Counted from the stretch's first letter, positions 45,100-53,898 are shown. The stretch is 64,000 nucleotides of DNA from Dongia_A sp035274225 (GCA_035274225.1 DATEOK010000250.1:6353-70352); one strand, 5' to 3'. A program made the numbers and translations. Notes: generated by a model not told the origin, from the letters alone.

Positions 45100-45780
45100 C
45101 TATTTCCCACCCGCGTCCCGGATCAGCGTGGCGATCGCGTCGTAGCGGCGCTCGCGGGCATGCTGCAGCGGCGTGACGCCGTCCTTGTCGGCGATGTTGG
45201 GGTCGGCGCCGGCGGCGAGCAGCAGGCGCACGATCTCGACGTGGCGTGCGCCGCCGTCGCTGAGGATCACCGCCTCGAGGAGGCCGGTCCAGCCGAGATT
45301 GTTGATGTGGTTGACGTCGATCTTGGAGCGCTCCAGCAGCAGGCGCACGGTGTCGACATGGCCACGCTCGCAGGCGGGGATCAGCGCATTGCCGCCATAG
45401 CGGTTGCGGATGATGTAGTCGACCTTGCCGGTCTCCAGCATCGCCGCCAGCATCCCGGTGTGGCCGAGCGCGCCGGCCAGCAGCCAGGGCGTGTCGTGGT
45501 TCAGCGCCTCGGCATTAAGGTCGGCGCCACGCTTGATCAGATCGAGCGCCAGCGCTAGGTCATTGTGGTGTACTGCGAACAGCAGGGCGGTCTGGCCGTG
45601 ATTGTCGCGCGCGTCGATTGCGGCGCCAGCACCCAGCGCCGCCGTGACACCGGCGGCGTCATCGCGGCTGGCGGCGGTCAACAGGGCTTGATCGGCAGCG
45701 GTATCAGCCATGGCAACTCCGATGGCGAGCCAAGCGGCCGCGGCGATGGCCGCGCGTCTACCAGCGCACCATGCCGGCAT
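45100..45780 (-). CDS. Ankyrin-repeat protein, probably exported
   Basis: 226 residues with four to five ankyrin repeats (DNHGQTALLFAVHHNDLALALDLIKRGAD, RYGGNALIPACERGHVDTVRLLLE, DKDGVTPLQHARERRYDAIATLIR). With ATG 45780 the N-terminus is a plausible signal peptide (RRAAIAAAAWLAIGVAMA), and the gene overlaps the end of the dehydrogenase gene by 23 bases. ATG 45711 has GGAG six bases upstream and would give a cytoplasmic protein; either is possible. It ends the leftward unit of transaminase and dehydrogenase genes. Partner unknown. Confidence 0.75.
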   Translation of the reverse strand: MPAWCAGRRAAIAAAAWLAIGVAMADTAADQALLTAASRDDAAGVTAALGAGAAIDARDNHGQTALLFAVHHNDLALALDLIKRGADLNAEALNHDTPWLLAGALGHTGMLAAMLETGKVDYIIRNRYGGNALIPACERGHVDTVRLLLERSKIDVNHINNLGWTGLLEAVILSDGGARHVEIVRLLLAAGADPNIADKDGVTPLQHARERRYDAIATLIRDAGGK

Positions 45781-46498
45781 CGACGGCGAGCGCCTGGCCG
45801 GTGATCCAGTGCGCTTCCTCGGATGCGAGGAAGGCGACCGCCGGCACGATGTCGGCCGGCTTGCCGACGCCCTTGATGGCTTGCAGCATCTCGACGAAGC
45901 CGAAGGCTTCCTTGTGCGGGGTCTGCTGCACGCCCTCGGTGTCGGTGAGGCCGGGGCACACAGAGTTGACGGTAATCTTGTGGCCGCCGAGCTCGGTCGC
46001 CAGCGCGCGGGTGAAGGTCAGCACGCCGCCCTTGGAGGCGACATAGTGCGCCATGTTGGGCGTGCCGGCGAAGATCGAGTTGGAGCTGAAATTGACGATG
46101 CGGCCGTAGTTGTTCTTGCGCATCAGGTCGGAGCCGGCGCGGCACATCAGGTACAGGCCGTCCAGGTTGACACGCAGGACGCGGCGCCATTCCTTGAAGG
46201 TCAGCTCGTCCCATTTCACGAACGGCACGATCGCGGCGTTGTTCACCAGCACATCGAGCTTGCCGCACTTGGAGGCGACGGCCTGGAACAGCTTGCCGAC
46301 CGCGTCCTCGTCGCCGATGTCGCACGCCATGCCGAAGCTCTTGCCGCCGATCGCCTTGGCGGTGGCGTTGGCGCCATCGCCGTTGATGTCGACCGCGACC
46401 ACTGTCGCGCCCTCCTGGCCCAGGCGCTCCGCGACGGCGCGGCCCATGCCTTGCGCCGCGCCCGATACGACCGCGACGCGACCTTCAAATCTGCGCAT
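45758..46498 (-). CDS. Short-chain dehydrogenase, probable pyridoxal 4-dehydrogenase
   Basis: 246 residues. NAD loop SGAAQGMGR (12-20), NNAA at 86-89, catalytic S139 with Y152-x3-K156. Segments IFAGTPNMAHYVASKGG and EAFGFVEMLQAIKG match M. loti pyridoxal 4-dehydrogenase as I recall it, which makes 4-pyridoxolactone from pyridoxal. An acidic residue at the end of the second strand (VDING) favours NAD over NADP. ATG 46498 is chosen because GGGGGAG precedes it directly; ATG 46510 adds four codons. It follows the transaminase gene by about 20 bases. Confidence 0.83.
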   Translation of the reverse strand: MRRFEGRVAVVSGAAQGMGRAVAERLGQEGATVVAVDINGDGANATAKAIGGKSFGMACDIGDEDAVGKLFQAVASKCGKLDVLVNNAAIVPFVKWDELTFKEWRRVLRVNLDGLYLMCRAGSDLMRKNNYGRIVNFSSNSIFAGTPNMAHYVASKGGVLTFTRALATELGGHKITVNSVCPGLTDTEGVQQTPHKEAFGFVEMLQAIKGVGKPADIVPAVAFLASEEAHWITGQALAVDAGMVRW

Positions 46499-46519
46499 GC
46501 TCTCCCCCATGATTGGAAA

Positions 46520-47689
46520 TCAGCCCTGGATGACTTGCAGCGCGGCGTCGATGCCCGCCGCGACGTCGACCTTGCGCCCGAGCCGGCGCAGCGCGCCGCC
46601 CAGCGCGGTGAGCGCGACGGTGGCATAGATCGGCTCCGCGACAGGGCCCATGTGGCCGATGCGGATCAGCTTGCCCTTGGTCTCGTTGCGGCCGGATGAG
46701 AACACCACGCCGAACTCGGCGCGCGCCGCTGCGATGACCTCTTCGTCGCCCACTCCCGCCGGTACGCGCACGGCGGTGCAGGTGGGCGAAGCGATGCCCT
46801 CGGTCTTAGCCCACAGCTCCAGGCCCATGGCCTTGATGCCGGCACGGCAGGCGCGTGCGGTCAAGCCGTGCCGGCGCCAGACGTTCTCCGGCCCTTCGTC
46901 GAGATACTGATCGAGCGCGCCGTCGAGCCCATTGATCTCCGCGACCGAGGGCGTGAAGGGAAACGGCTTCTCCTTGCTCCAGGCGTTCTTCCAGTCCTTG
47001 AGGCTGAGGACCGAGGCGAACGGCGCCTTTGGGTTGGCCTCGACATGTTTCCAGGCGCGCTCGCTGACCGACATGATGGTGAGCCCCGGCGCGCCGCCCA
47101 GGCACTTGCCGGGGCCGGTGATGAAGATGTCGGCGAAGCAATCGTCCGGATGGATGTCCATGCCGCCGAAGGAGGAGACGGCGTCGACGATCAGCAGCCC
47201 GTCATGCTCGCGCACGATCTTGCCGATCTCGCGCGCGGGATTGATGGTCCCCGACGGCGTGTCGTGGTGGACCAGGGAGACGACCTTGATGTCCGGCCGC
47301 TTGCGGAAGGCGTCCGCCACCTGGCCGGGATCGATCGCCTCGTTGTACGGGACCTCGATCTCCACCATGTCCTTGTGGTAGCGCGCCGACCAGTAGCCGA
47401 AGCCCTTGCCGTAGACGCCCGAGGCGAGGTTGAGGACGGTGTCGTTGGGCGAGATGAGGGACGCGGCGGCAGCCTCGATCCCGGGCGCCGGCTCGACCTG
47501 CAGGATCAGCGCCGGGTCCTTGACCTTGAGGGCGGCCGCACATTTGCGGGTCACGTCCTCGTAGAACTGCTGGAACCAAGGATCGAAGTCGTACTGCACC
47601 GGGCGCGACATGGCGCGCAGGACGCGCGGATAGGCCGCGACTGGTCCGGCGGACAGGGTGATGACCGGTTCCTTGATCCTGGATGCCAT
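46520..47689 (-). CDS. Class V aminotransferase, probable pyridoxamine-pyruvate transaminase
   Basis: 389 residues, serine-glyoxylate-aminotransferase fold. Substrate lysine K195 in GPGKCLGGAPGLT; LASGVYGKGFGYW, IVDAVSSFGG and the C-terminal VVFSSGRNETKGKLIRIGHMG. The text is very close, over its whole length, to M. loti pyridoxamine-pyruvate transaminase as I remember it (catalytic Lys197 there); that enzyme turns pyridoxamine plus pyruvate into pyridoxal plus alanine without bound PLP. The alternative is an ordinary alanine/serine-glyoxylate transaminase, less likely given the neighbours. First gene of a leftward unit, divergent from the GMC oxidoreductase. Confidence 0.85.
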   Translation of the reverse strand: MASRIKEPVITLSAGPVAAYPRVLRAMSRPVQYDFDPWFQQFYEDVTRKCAAALKVKDPALILQVEPAPGIEAAAASLISPNDTVLNLASGVYGKGFGYWSARYHKDMVEIEVPYNEAIDPGQVADAFRKRPDIKVVSLVHHDTPSGTINPAREIGKIVREHDGLLIVDAVSSFGGMDIHPDDCFADIFITGPGKCLGGAPGLTIMSVSERAWKHVEANPKAPFASVLSLKDWKNAWSKEKPFPFTPSVAEINGLDGALDQYLDEGPENVWRRHGLTARACRAGIKAMGLELWAKTEGIASPTCTAVRVPAGVGDEEVIAAARAEFGVVFSSGRNETKGKLIRIGHMGPVAEPIYATVALTALGGALRRLGRKVDVAAGIDAALQVIQG

Positions 47690-47803
47690 GGTTGCAAGCC
47701 CCCGCAGCGGTTTTCTTGCTTCTTGCTTGGTTCATCGATCATAGACGCAGGCCCAAAAAAGTGGAAACAATATCCGCAATGGGGCGGCATTGGTCCGGCG
47801 GGG
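47690..47803. promoter_or_regulatory. Shared promoter region between the transaminase and GMC oxidoreductase genes
   Basis: 114 bases between divergent genes. It contains the tandem TTGCTTCTTGCTTGGTT stretch (about 47728-47744) and a CATCGATCATAG segment but no clean palindrome. Coregulation of the two arms from here is inferred. Confidence 0.35.
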
Positions 47804-49381
47804 ATGACATCCGGTTCCGACGATTGGTTCGACATCCTGGTGATTGGTTCAGGCACCGCGGGCTCGGTGCTGGCCGCGCGCCTCAGCGAGGATGCGGATG
47901 TTTCGGTCGGCCTCATCGAGGCCGGAGGCGCTGCGGTCGATCCGCGCATCGCCGAGCCGGCGCAATGGCCGTTGCTGCAAGGCAGTGCCATCGACTGGGC
48001 CTATCGCACGATCCCGCAGCCGCATACCGCCAACCGCGTGCACGAGTGGGCGCGCGGCAAGGTGATCGGCGGCTCGACCGCGCTCAACGCGATGGCGCAT
48101 GTGCGCGGTCACCCGGACGACTTCGATTCATGGGACTGCGCCGGCTGGGGCTATGCGGACCTGATGCCGTATTTCCTGCGCTCGGAGCACTACACGCCGG
48201 GCGCCAACGCGCACCACGCGGTTGGCGGACCGCTGCACTTGATCCGCCCGACCGCGCCGCATCCGGTGACCGAGGCCTACATGGCTGCCGGCGCGGAGAT
48301 CGGAATTGCGCCGACCGACGATCACAACGGCGCGCGCATGACAGGCCCGTGCCTCAACACGCTCACCATCAAGGACGGTAGGCGCCAGACTATCGCCGAT
48401 GCCTATCTCGCACCGGCGCTCGGGCGGCGGAACCTGCATCTGATGGCGGAGACGCAGGTGCTGTCGCTGACCCTGCAGGGTAGTCGGTGCGCGGGCGTAC
48501 GTATCGCGGATCGCAGCGGCGAGCGCGAGATCATGGCCCAGCGCATCATCCTTGCGGCGGGCACGATCGCCTCGCCCATGCTCCTGATGCGCTCGGGCAT
48601 CGGTGCGGCAGATGACTTGCGCGCGCTGGGCATCGCCGTGCATCACGACCTGCCCGGCGTTGGGCGCAACCTGCACGACCATCTGCTCAGCGGCGGCAAC
48701 GTCTATCGCGCGCGCCGGCCGGTGCCGCCGTCGAAATACCAGAACTCGGAATCGCTGATGTATGTCGCGCGTGATGCCGCTGCGGGCGCGCCGGAGCTGG
48801 TGCTGGCCTGCGTCATTGCGCCGGTGACGACGGAGCGCTTCGCGCCCCTGAAGCTGGGCGAGGCCTATTCAATCATGTTCGGCTTCACCCATCCGCGCAG
48901 CCGCGGCACACTGAAGCTGGCGAGCGCCGATCCCGCTGCCGCGCCGCTGATCGATCCCAATTATCTGGCCGAGGCATACGACCGCGAGATCTATCTCGAT
49001 GCGCTGGAGCGGGCGCGCGCGGTCGGTCGGTCAGGCGCGCTCTCCGACTGGCGGCTGCATGAGTACCTGCCCGGCCCATCGGTGCGGACGACGGCCGCGA
49101 AGCGCGCGTTCCTGGAGCAGGCGGCCTTCACGCATCATCATCCGGTCGGCACTTGCCGCATGGGCGCCGATGAAGAGGCGGTCGTCGGAGCCGATCTCGC
49201 CGTGCGCGGTTTCGACAATCTCTTTGTATGCGATGCCTCCATCATGCCGGCGATCACCACCGGGCCGGTCAATGCGGCGATAGTCGCGATCGCCGAACGC
49301 TTCAGCGACCTCATGCGTGGCCGCGCGCCGCTCGCGCCGTATTTGCCCGCCACCGCGCCCGTGGTACAGAGGCGCGCATGA
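47804..49381 (+). CDS. GMC-family FAD oxidoreductase, probable pyridoxine 4-oxidase
   Basis: 525 residues. FAD loop VIGSGTAGSVLAARLSED (14-31), GGSTALNAMAHVRG, LAAGTIASPMLLMRSGIG, and C-terminal active-site histidines in FTHHHPVGTCRMG (about 444-446) with GPVNAAIVAIAER at the end. The GMC family covers choline, alcohol and pyridoxine oxidases; the choice of pyridoxine 4-oxidase (pyridoxine to pyridoxal plus peroxide) rests on the transaminase and dehydrogenase genes just across the divergent promoter. ATG 47804 is the first sensible start. Its stop overlaps the ATG of a lipoprotein gene. Confidence 0.72.
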   Translation: MTSGSDDWFDILVIGSGTAGSVLAARLSEDADVSVGLIEAGGAAVDPRIAEPAQWPLLQGSAIDWAYRTIPQPHTANRVHEWARGKVIGGSTALNAMAHVRGHPDDFDSWDCAGWGYADLMPYFLRSEHYTPGANAHHAVGGPLHLIRPTAPHPVTEAYMAAGAEIGIAPTDDHNGARMTGPCLNTLTIKDGRRQTIADAYLAPALGRRNLHLMAETQVLSLTLQGSRCAGVRIADRSGEREIMAQRIILAAGTIASPMLLMRSGIGAADDLRALGIAVHHDLPGVGRNLHDHLLSGGNVYRARRPVPPSKYQNSESLMYVARDAAAGAPELVLACVIAPVTTERFAPLKLGEAYSIMFGFTHPRSRGTLKLASADPAAAPLIDPNYLAEAYDREIYLDALERARAVGRSGALSDWRLHEYLPGPSVRTTAAKRAFLEQAAFTHHHPVGTCRMGADEEAVVGADLAVRGFDNLFVCDASIMPAITTGPVNAAIVAIAERFSDLMRGRAPLAPYLPATAPVVQRRA

Positions 49382-49797
49382 AACTTCGGTCAATTCTGCT
49401 CGCCCTGTCGATGGGGCTGGCATCGTGCGTCTCGGATGCGCACGACCGGCCCGTCACCATGACGCTCGCCAACGCGGGCAGCGAGTCGCTGCGCTGCCGA
49501 TTGATGTTCGGCCATTGGGTCGATCGCGACCTCGGCGCGGTGGCGCCGGGCGGCGCGACCGAGCTCACTATGTTTCAGTCGGCAAGCGACGGCGCGCTCT
49601 ACATCATGCGTTCGGACGGCGAGCGGAAGATGATGATCGAGACCATCCAATGCGCGCCATCCGGCGACTGGATGGAGACCTTCGGACAAGTGGATTTCGC
49701 GCCGATCCGCTCTAGGCGCGCGCAGGCAATTGAGGCAAGCTGCGCCGCGTCGGCAGCAGGGGGAAGGACCGTCTGCCGGCTTGACCGAATCAATTAA
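49378..49797 (+). CDS. Putative small lipoprotein
   Basis: 139 residues. N-terminus MKLRSILLALSMGLASC ends in a lipobox (L-A-S-C17), so it is likely lipid-anchored in the envelope. The mature part is beta-rich with TLANAGSESLRCRLMFGHW and four further cysteines that may form two disulfides. It starts inside the stop of the GMC gene (ATGA overlap), so the two are translationally coupled. Not recognised; no function proposed. Confidence 0.65.
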   Translation: MKLRSILLALSMGLASCVSDAHDRPVTMTLANAGSESLRCRLMFGHWVDRDLGAVAPGGATELTMFQSASDGALYIMRSDGERKMMIETIQCAPSGDWMETFGQVDFAPIRSRRAQAIEASCAASAAGGRTVCRLDRIN

Positions 49798-49809
49798 AAC
49801 AGACGGGTA

Positions 49810-51333
49810 ATGACGACCAACAGCTTCAACACCGTGGCGGCGCTGCTGTGCGCGGGAGACCCGGCGGCATCAGCGATCGGCGCGCCGGATCGCAGGACCA
49901 TGACGCGCGGCGAACTGTCGCGGCTGGTGGAGCAGGCCGGCGGCGCGCTGCGCGCGTTCGGCATCCGGCAGAACCACGCGGTGGCGATGGTGATGCCGAA
50001 CGGGCCGGAGATGGCGACGGCTTTCCTCGCGGTCGCGAGCTGGGCGACGGCCGCACCGCTCAACCCCGCCTATCGCACCGACGAGTTCGATTTCTATCTC
50101 GATGACCTCCATGCCAAGGCGCTGATCATCGAAGGCGGCCCGGATTCTCCCGCGCGCGCCGTCGCGGCCCGGCGCAACATTCCGGTGATCGAGCTGACGC
50201 CCGACGAAAGTGGTCCGGCCGGCAGCTTCACACTGTCGATTCCGTTCGCGGATGCGGGCGCACCGCAGCCCGATCCGGACGATGTCGCGCTGGTGCTTCA
50301 TACCTCGGGCACCACATCGCGGCCCAAGATCGTGCCGCTACGCCAGCGCAATCTCACGGCCTCGGCGCGCAACATCGCGGGCACCTTGGCGTTGACGCCG
50401 CGGGACCGCTGCCTGCTGGTCATGCCGCTGTTCCACATCCATGGGCTGGTCGGCGCGCTGCTGTCTTCGCTGCACGCCGGCGCCAGCGCGCATTGCCCGC
50501 CCGGCTTCAACACGCTGAAGTTCTTCCACTGGCTCGATCAGTGCGAGCCGACTTGGTACACCGCGGTCCCGACCATGCATCAGGCGGTGCTGGCGCGCGC
50601 GCCGCGCAACGCCGACGTGATCGCGCGGCGCAAGCTGCGTTTCATCCGCTCGTCCTCGGCCTCGCTGCCGCCGCAGGTGATGAAGCAGTTGGAGGAGACG
50701 TTCGGTTGTCCGGCGATCGAATCCTACGGCATGACCGAAGCCGCGCACCAGATGGCGAGCAATCCGCTGCCGCCGCGGGCGCGCAAGCCGGGCAGCGTCG
50801 GCATCGCGGCCGGTCCGGAGATCGCGATCATGAATGCCGAGGGCAGGTTGCTGGCGCCAGGCGAGATCGGCGAGATCGTGATCCGCGGCGAGAACGTGAC
50901 GGCCGGCTACGCCCACAACCCCAAGGCCAATGCCGAGGCCTTCACCAGCGGCTGGTTCCGCACCGGCGATCAGGGGGTGATCGATGCGGACGGGTATCTC
51001 AGCCTCACCGGCCGCCTGAAGGAGATCATCAACCGCGGCGGCGAGAAGATCGCTCCGCGTGAAGTGGACGAGGTGCTGATGGAGCATCCGGCGGTGGCGC
51101 AGGTCGTGACCTTCGCCATGCCGCACAAGAACCTGGGCGAGGAGGTCGCCGCCGCCGTCGTGCTGCGCGAGGGACAGACCGTGACCGAGCAGGAGCTGCG
51201 CCACTTCGCCGGCGAGCATCTCGCCAACTTCAAGGTGCCGCACAAGATCGTGTTCCTGGCGGAGATCCCGAAAGGCGCCACCGGGAAGCTGCAGCGCATC
51301 GGCCTCGCGGCCCGGCTAGGGTTGGCGGAGTGA
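49810..51333 (+). CDS. Acyl-CoA synthetase/AMP-dependent ligase, oxalyl-CoA-synthetase-like
   Basis: 507 residues. AMP-binding motif LHTSGTTSRPKIVPL, PLFHIHGLVGALLSSL, YGMTEAAHQM, GWFRTGDQG and C-terminal lysine in KGATGKLQR. The opening HTSGTTSRPK and TWYTAVPTMHQAVL are typical of the AAE3/FAT2 subgroup that activates oxalate or other short dicarboxylates, so that is my preferred assignment, though the acid is unproven. It follows the lipoprotein gene by 12 bases and may be cotranscribed with it. Confidence 0.8.
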   Translation: MTTNSFNTVAALLCAGDPAASAIGAPDRRTMTRGELSRLVEQAGGALRAFGIRQNHAVAMVMPNGPEMATAFLAVASWATAAPLNPAYRTDEFDFYLDDLHAKALIIEGGPDSPARAVAARRNIPVIELTPDESGPAGSFTLSIPFADAGAPQPDPDDVALVLHTSGTTSRPKIVPLRQRNLTASARNIAGTLALTPRDRCLLVMPLFHIHGLVGALLSSLHAGASAHCPPGFNTLKFFHWLDQCEPTWYTAVPTMHQAVLARAPRNADVIARRKLRFIRSSSASLPPQVMKQLEETFGCPAIESYGMTEAAHQMASNPLPPRARKPGSVGIAAGPEIAIMNAEGRLLAPGEIGEIVIRGENVTAGYAHNPKANAEAFTSGWFRTGDQGVIDADGYLSLTGRLKEIINRGGEKIAPREVDEVLMEHPAVAQVVTFAMPHKNLGEEVAAAVVLREGQTVTEQELRHFAGEHLANFKVPHKIVFLAEIPKGATGKLQRIGLAARLGLAE

Positions 51334-51630
51334 CGCGGAGCGTACGACATCGTGGGCATCGACTCACGACGGCGCAAGGTCGTGACCGCAGGCATCCTGC
51401 GTTAGCGGCCATTCGCAGGCGCAAAACCCCGGTCGTTTCCACTAGCATAAAAGTAATATTTTGGGAACATTTAGCGTACCTGCTGCATTGCACCATTTCT
51501 GGGTTTGCGGACGCCGTTGCTTGCGCTAGGGTTTCGTCCATCGCCGCGAACCGACGGCGAGTCAGGGGAAAACGAAGGGGTTTGTCCGCACCGGATGGTC
51601 CGGTGCGACGGTGCATGCCGGAGCAAAACG
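51334..51630. other. Intergenic region with an AT-rich stretch
   Basis: 297 bases. An AT-rich core around 51447-51475 (CATAAAAGTAATATTTTGGG) is likely promoter for the genes downstream. No gene or palindrome found. Confidence 0.35.
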
Positions 51631-52338
51631 ATGCAGCTCAGCGTCTTCGGTCTCGACTATGTGGGCTCGGTCGCGGCGGGGTGCCTCGCCGGGCAGGGCC
51701 ACGAGGTCATCGCGGTCGATCCCGACGCGGACAAGGTCGCAACCATCCGCCGCGCGGTGGCGCCGGTGAACGAGCCGGGGCTGAGCCGCCTGGTCAAGGA
51801 CGCGGTCGCGGCACAGCGGTTGCGCGCGACCACCGATCTCGCCGAAGCGATCGCGGCCAGCGCTTTGACCAGCATCTGCGCCGGGACCACCGACCGGCAC
51901 GGCCGGGCGGATCTCTCGCTCACCCTGGCGCTGTGCGAGAAGATCGGCAACGCCCTGCGCGACAAACCCAAATTCCACGCCATCGTGCTGCGCAGCGCGG
52001 TCCGGTCCGGCACCGTGCGCGATTTCATCCTGCCGGCGCTGGAGCGTGCCTCAGGCAAGCGGGCCGGCACGGATTTCGGCCTCGCTATCTATCCCCAGTT
52101 CCTGCGGCGCGGCAGCGCCCTCGAGGACTATCTCAATCCGCCGGCCATGATCCTCGGCGTCACCGACGAGGAGACCCTGGCGCGCCTGCGCGAGATGGAC
52201 ATCGCCCTGGAGGCGCCGGAAATCGTGGTGGAGTTGGACGAAGCCGAGGCCATGTTGAACGCCAACCTGCGTTCATCCGGTCCGGCGCGGCCGGCAGCGG
52301 TGGAGCCCGGCTGGGCCGCGGCCGTGGCGATGGCGTAG
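51631..52338 (+). CDS. UDP-glucose/GDP-mannose dehydrogenase, N-terminal domain only
   Basis: 235 residues. It matches the N-terminal NAD-binding domain of UDP-glucose and GDP-mannose dehydrogenases: FGLDYVGSVAAGCLAGQGHEV, VNEPGL, RSAVRSGTVRD, YPQFLRRGSALEDYLNP. Full enzymes have about 430-450 residues with a central domain and a catalytic cysteine; here the protein ends just after the hinge (LDEAEAMLNANLR) and the downstream bases encode no remainder in any frame. It may be a degenerate relic or a stand-alone regulator-like fragment. The next gene, a phosphomannomutase, also serves nucleotide-sugar supply. Confidence 0.8.
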   Translation: MQLSVFGLDYVGSVAAGCLAGQGHEVIAVDPDADKVATIRRAVAPVNEPGLSRLVKDAVAAQRLRATTDLAEAIAASALTSICAGTTDRHGRADLSLTLALCEKIGNALRDKPKFHAIVLRSAVRSGTVRDFILPALERASGKRAGTDFGLAIYPQFLRRGSALEDYLNPPAMILGVTDEETLARLREMDIALEAPEIVVELDEAEAMLNANLRSSGPARPAAVEPGWAAAVAMA

Positions 52339-52444
52339 CAGATAGCCTTTTGAACTCGCGCGCCGCGGCAACCATCACGCCGCGGCGGTGTTATTTACGC
52401 GGCAATTTTCCGTCCTCTTCATACATATTTCCAGTAGGCTCATC

Positions 52445-53890
52445 ATGGCACCGCTCGCATCCAAAGGGACGACCTCCTTCCCCATGCCCAGCCACAAGTT
52501 CCATCCCAGCATCCTGCGCGAATACGACGTGCGCGGCATCGTCGGCGAAACCCTGTTCGAGCCCGATGGCGAATGGGTCGGCCGCGCCTTTGCGACCGTG
52601 CTGGCGCGCCAGCTCAATCGCGCGCCGACCATCGCGGTCGGGCGCGACGGGCGCCTGAGCTCGCCGGGGCTGACGGAAGCACTGATCAAGGGCCTGCGCG
52701 GCGCCGGCGCGAACGTGGTGTCGATCGGCGTTGGGCCGACGCCGATGCTGTATTTCTCGGTCTATCACCTGAGGACCGACGGCGGGATCATGGTCACCGG
52801 CTCGCACAATCCGCCGACCCACAACGGCTTCAAGCTGATGATCGGCCGCAAGCCGTTCTTCGGCCAGATGATCCAGGATCTCGGCAAGCTGACCGCTGCC
52901 GGCGACGTGCTGAGCGGCAGCGGCGAGCTCGAGACCGCGTCGGTGCTCGAGGAATACGTGGACCGGCTGGCGAGCGAGGTGGCGGATGTCGACCTCAGCC
53001 ACCTCAAGGTCGGCTGGGACGCCGGCAACGGCGCGGCGGGCGAGGCGATGGCCCTGCTCACCCAGCGCATCGGCGGCAAGCACATCATCCTCAACGAGGT
53101 GATCGACGGCAAATTCCCGGCCCATCACCCCGATCCGAGCGAGCCCAAGAACCTGGTGCAGCTGCAGGAGACGGTGGCCAGGGACAAGCTGGACCTCGGC
53201 ATCGCGTTCGACGGTGACGGCGACCGCATCGGCGCCGTCGATTCCAAGGGCCGCATGCTGTTCGGCGACCAGCTGCTGTCGATCCTGGCGCGCGACGTGC
53301 TCAAGGACAAGCCGGGCGGCATCATCATCGCCGACGTGAAGGCGAGCCAGGTGCTGTTCGACGAGGTCGCGAAATACGGCGGCAAGCCGCTGATGTGGAA
53401 GACCGGCCATTCGCTGATCAAGGTCAAGATGGCGGAGACCGGCTCGCCGCTGGCGGGCGAGATGAGCGGGCACGTGTTCTTCGCCGACCGCTACTACGGA
53501 TACGACGATGCGCTCTATGCTGCCGTGCGGCTCTTGAAGGCGGTGGCGCGGCTCGGCGGCGACCTTGCCAAGCTGCGCGATCAGCTGCCGCATCCGGTCA
53601 ACACGCCGGAGCTGCGCTTTCCCTGCGCCGACGACCGCAAGTTCGCGGTGGTGTCCGAAGTGCGCGACCGGCTGAAGAAGGAAGGCGCGCAGTTCGACGA
53701 TGTCGACGGTGTGCGCGTCAAGACCAAGGACGGCTGGTGGCTGCTGCGCGCCTCGAACACCCAGGCTGTGCTGGTCGCCCGCGCCGAAGCGGGCGACCAG
53801 GCGGGGCTGGAGCGGATGAAGACGCATCTTGGCAAGCAGCTGCAGCAGAGTGGCGTCGCACTGCCGGACAAGTCGACGGCTGGGCACTAA
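52445..53890 (+). CDS. Phosphomannomutase/phosphoglucomutase
   Basis: 481 residues, four-domain phosphohexomutase: REYDVRGIVGETL, phosphoserine loop VTGSHNPPTHNGFK, metal loop FDGDGDRIGAVD, sugar loop GEMSGHVFF and the phosphate-binding RASNTQAVLVARAE at the end. It interconverts the 6- and 1-phosphates of mannose or glucose for surface sugars. ATG 52445 is used; ATG 52484 (MPSHKFHPSILRE) is equally plausible because homologues begin there. It follows the truncated dehydrogenase gene by 106 bases. Confidence 0.9.
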   Translation: MAPLASKGTTSFPMPSHKFHPSILREYDVRGIVGETLFEPDGEWVGRAFATVLARQLNRAPTIAVGRDGRLSSPGLTEALIKGLRGAGANVVSIGVGPTPMLYFSVYHLRTDGGIMVTGSHNPPTHNGFKLMIGRKPFFGQMIQDLGKLTAAGDVLSGSGELETASVLEEYVDRLASEVADVDLSHLKVGWDAGNGAAGEAMALLTQRIGGKHIILNEVIDGKFPAHHPDPSEPKNLVQLQETVARDKLDLGIAFDGDGDRIGAVDSKGRMLFGDQLLSILARDVLKDKPGGIIIADVKASQVLFDEVAKYGGKPLMWKTGHSLIKVKMAETGSPLAGEMSGHVFFADRYYGYDDALYAAVRLLKAVARLGGDLAKLRDQLPHPVNTPELRFPCADDRKFAVVSEVRDRLKKEGAQFDDVDGVRVKTKDGWWLLRASNTQAVLVARAEAGDQAGLERMKTHLGKQLQQSGVALPDKSTAGH

Positions 53891-53898
53891 TTTTCAAA

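Noticed and set aside
51631..52444. Frameshift explaining the short nucleotide-sugar dehydrogenase
   Set aside because: I looked for the missing central and C-terminal domains downstream in other frames before the mutase gene and found none; the remaining space is too short.
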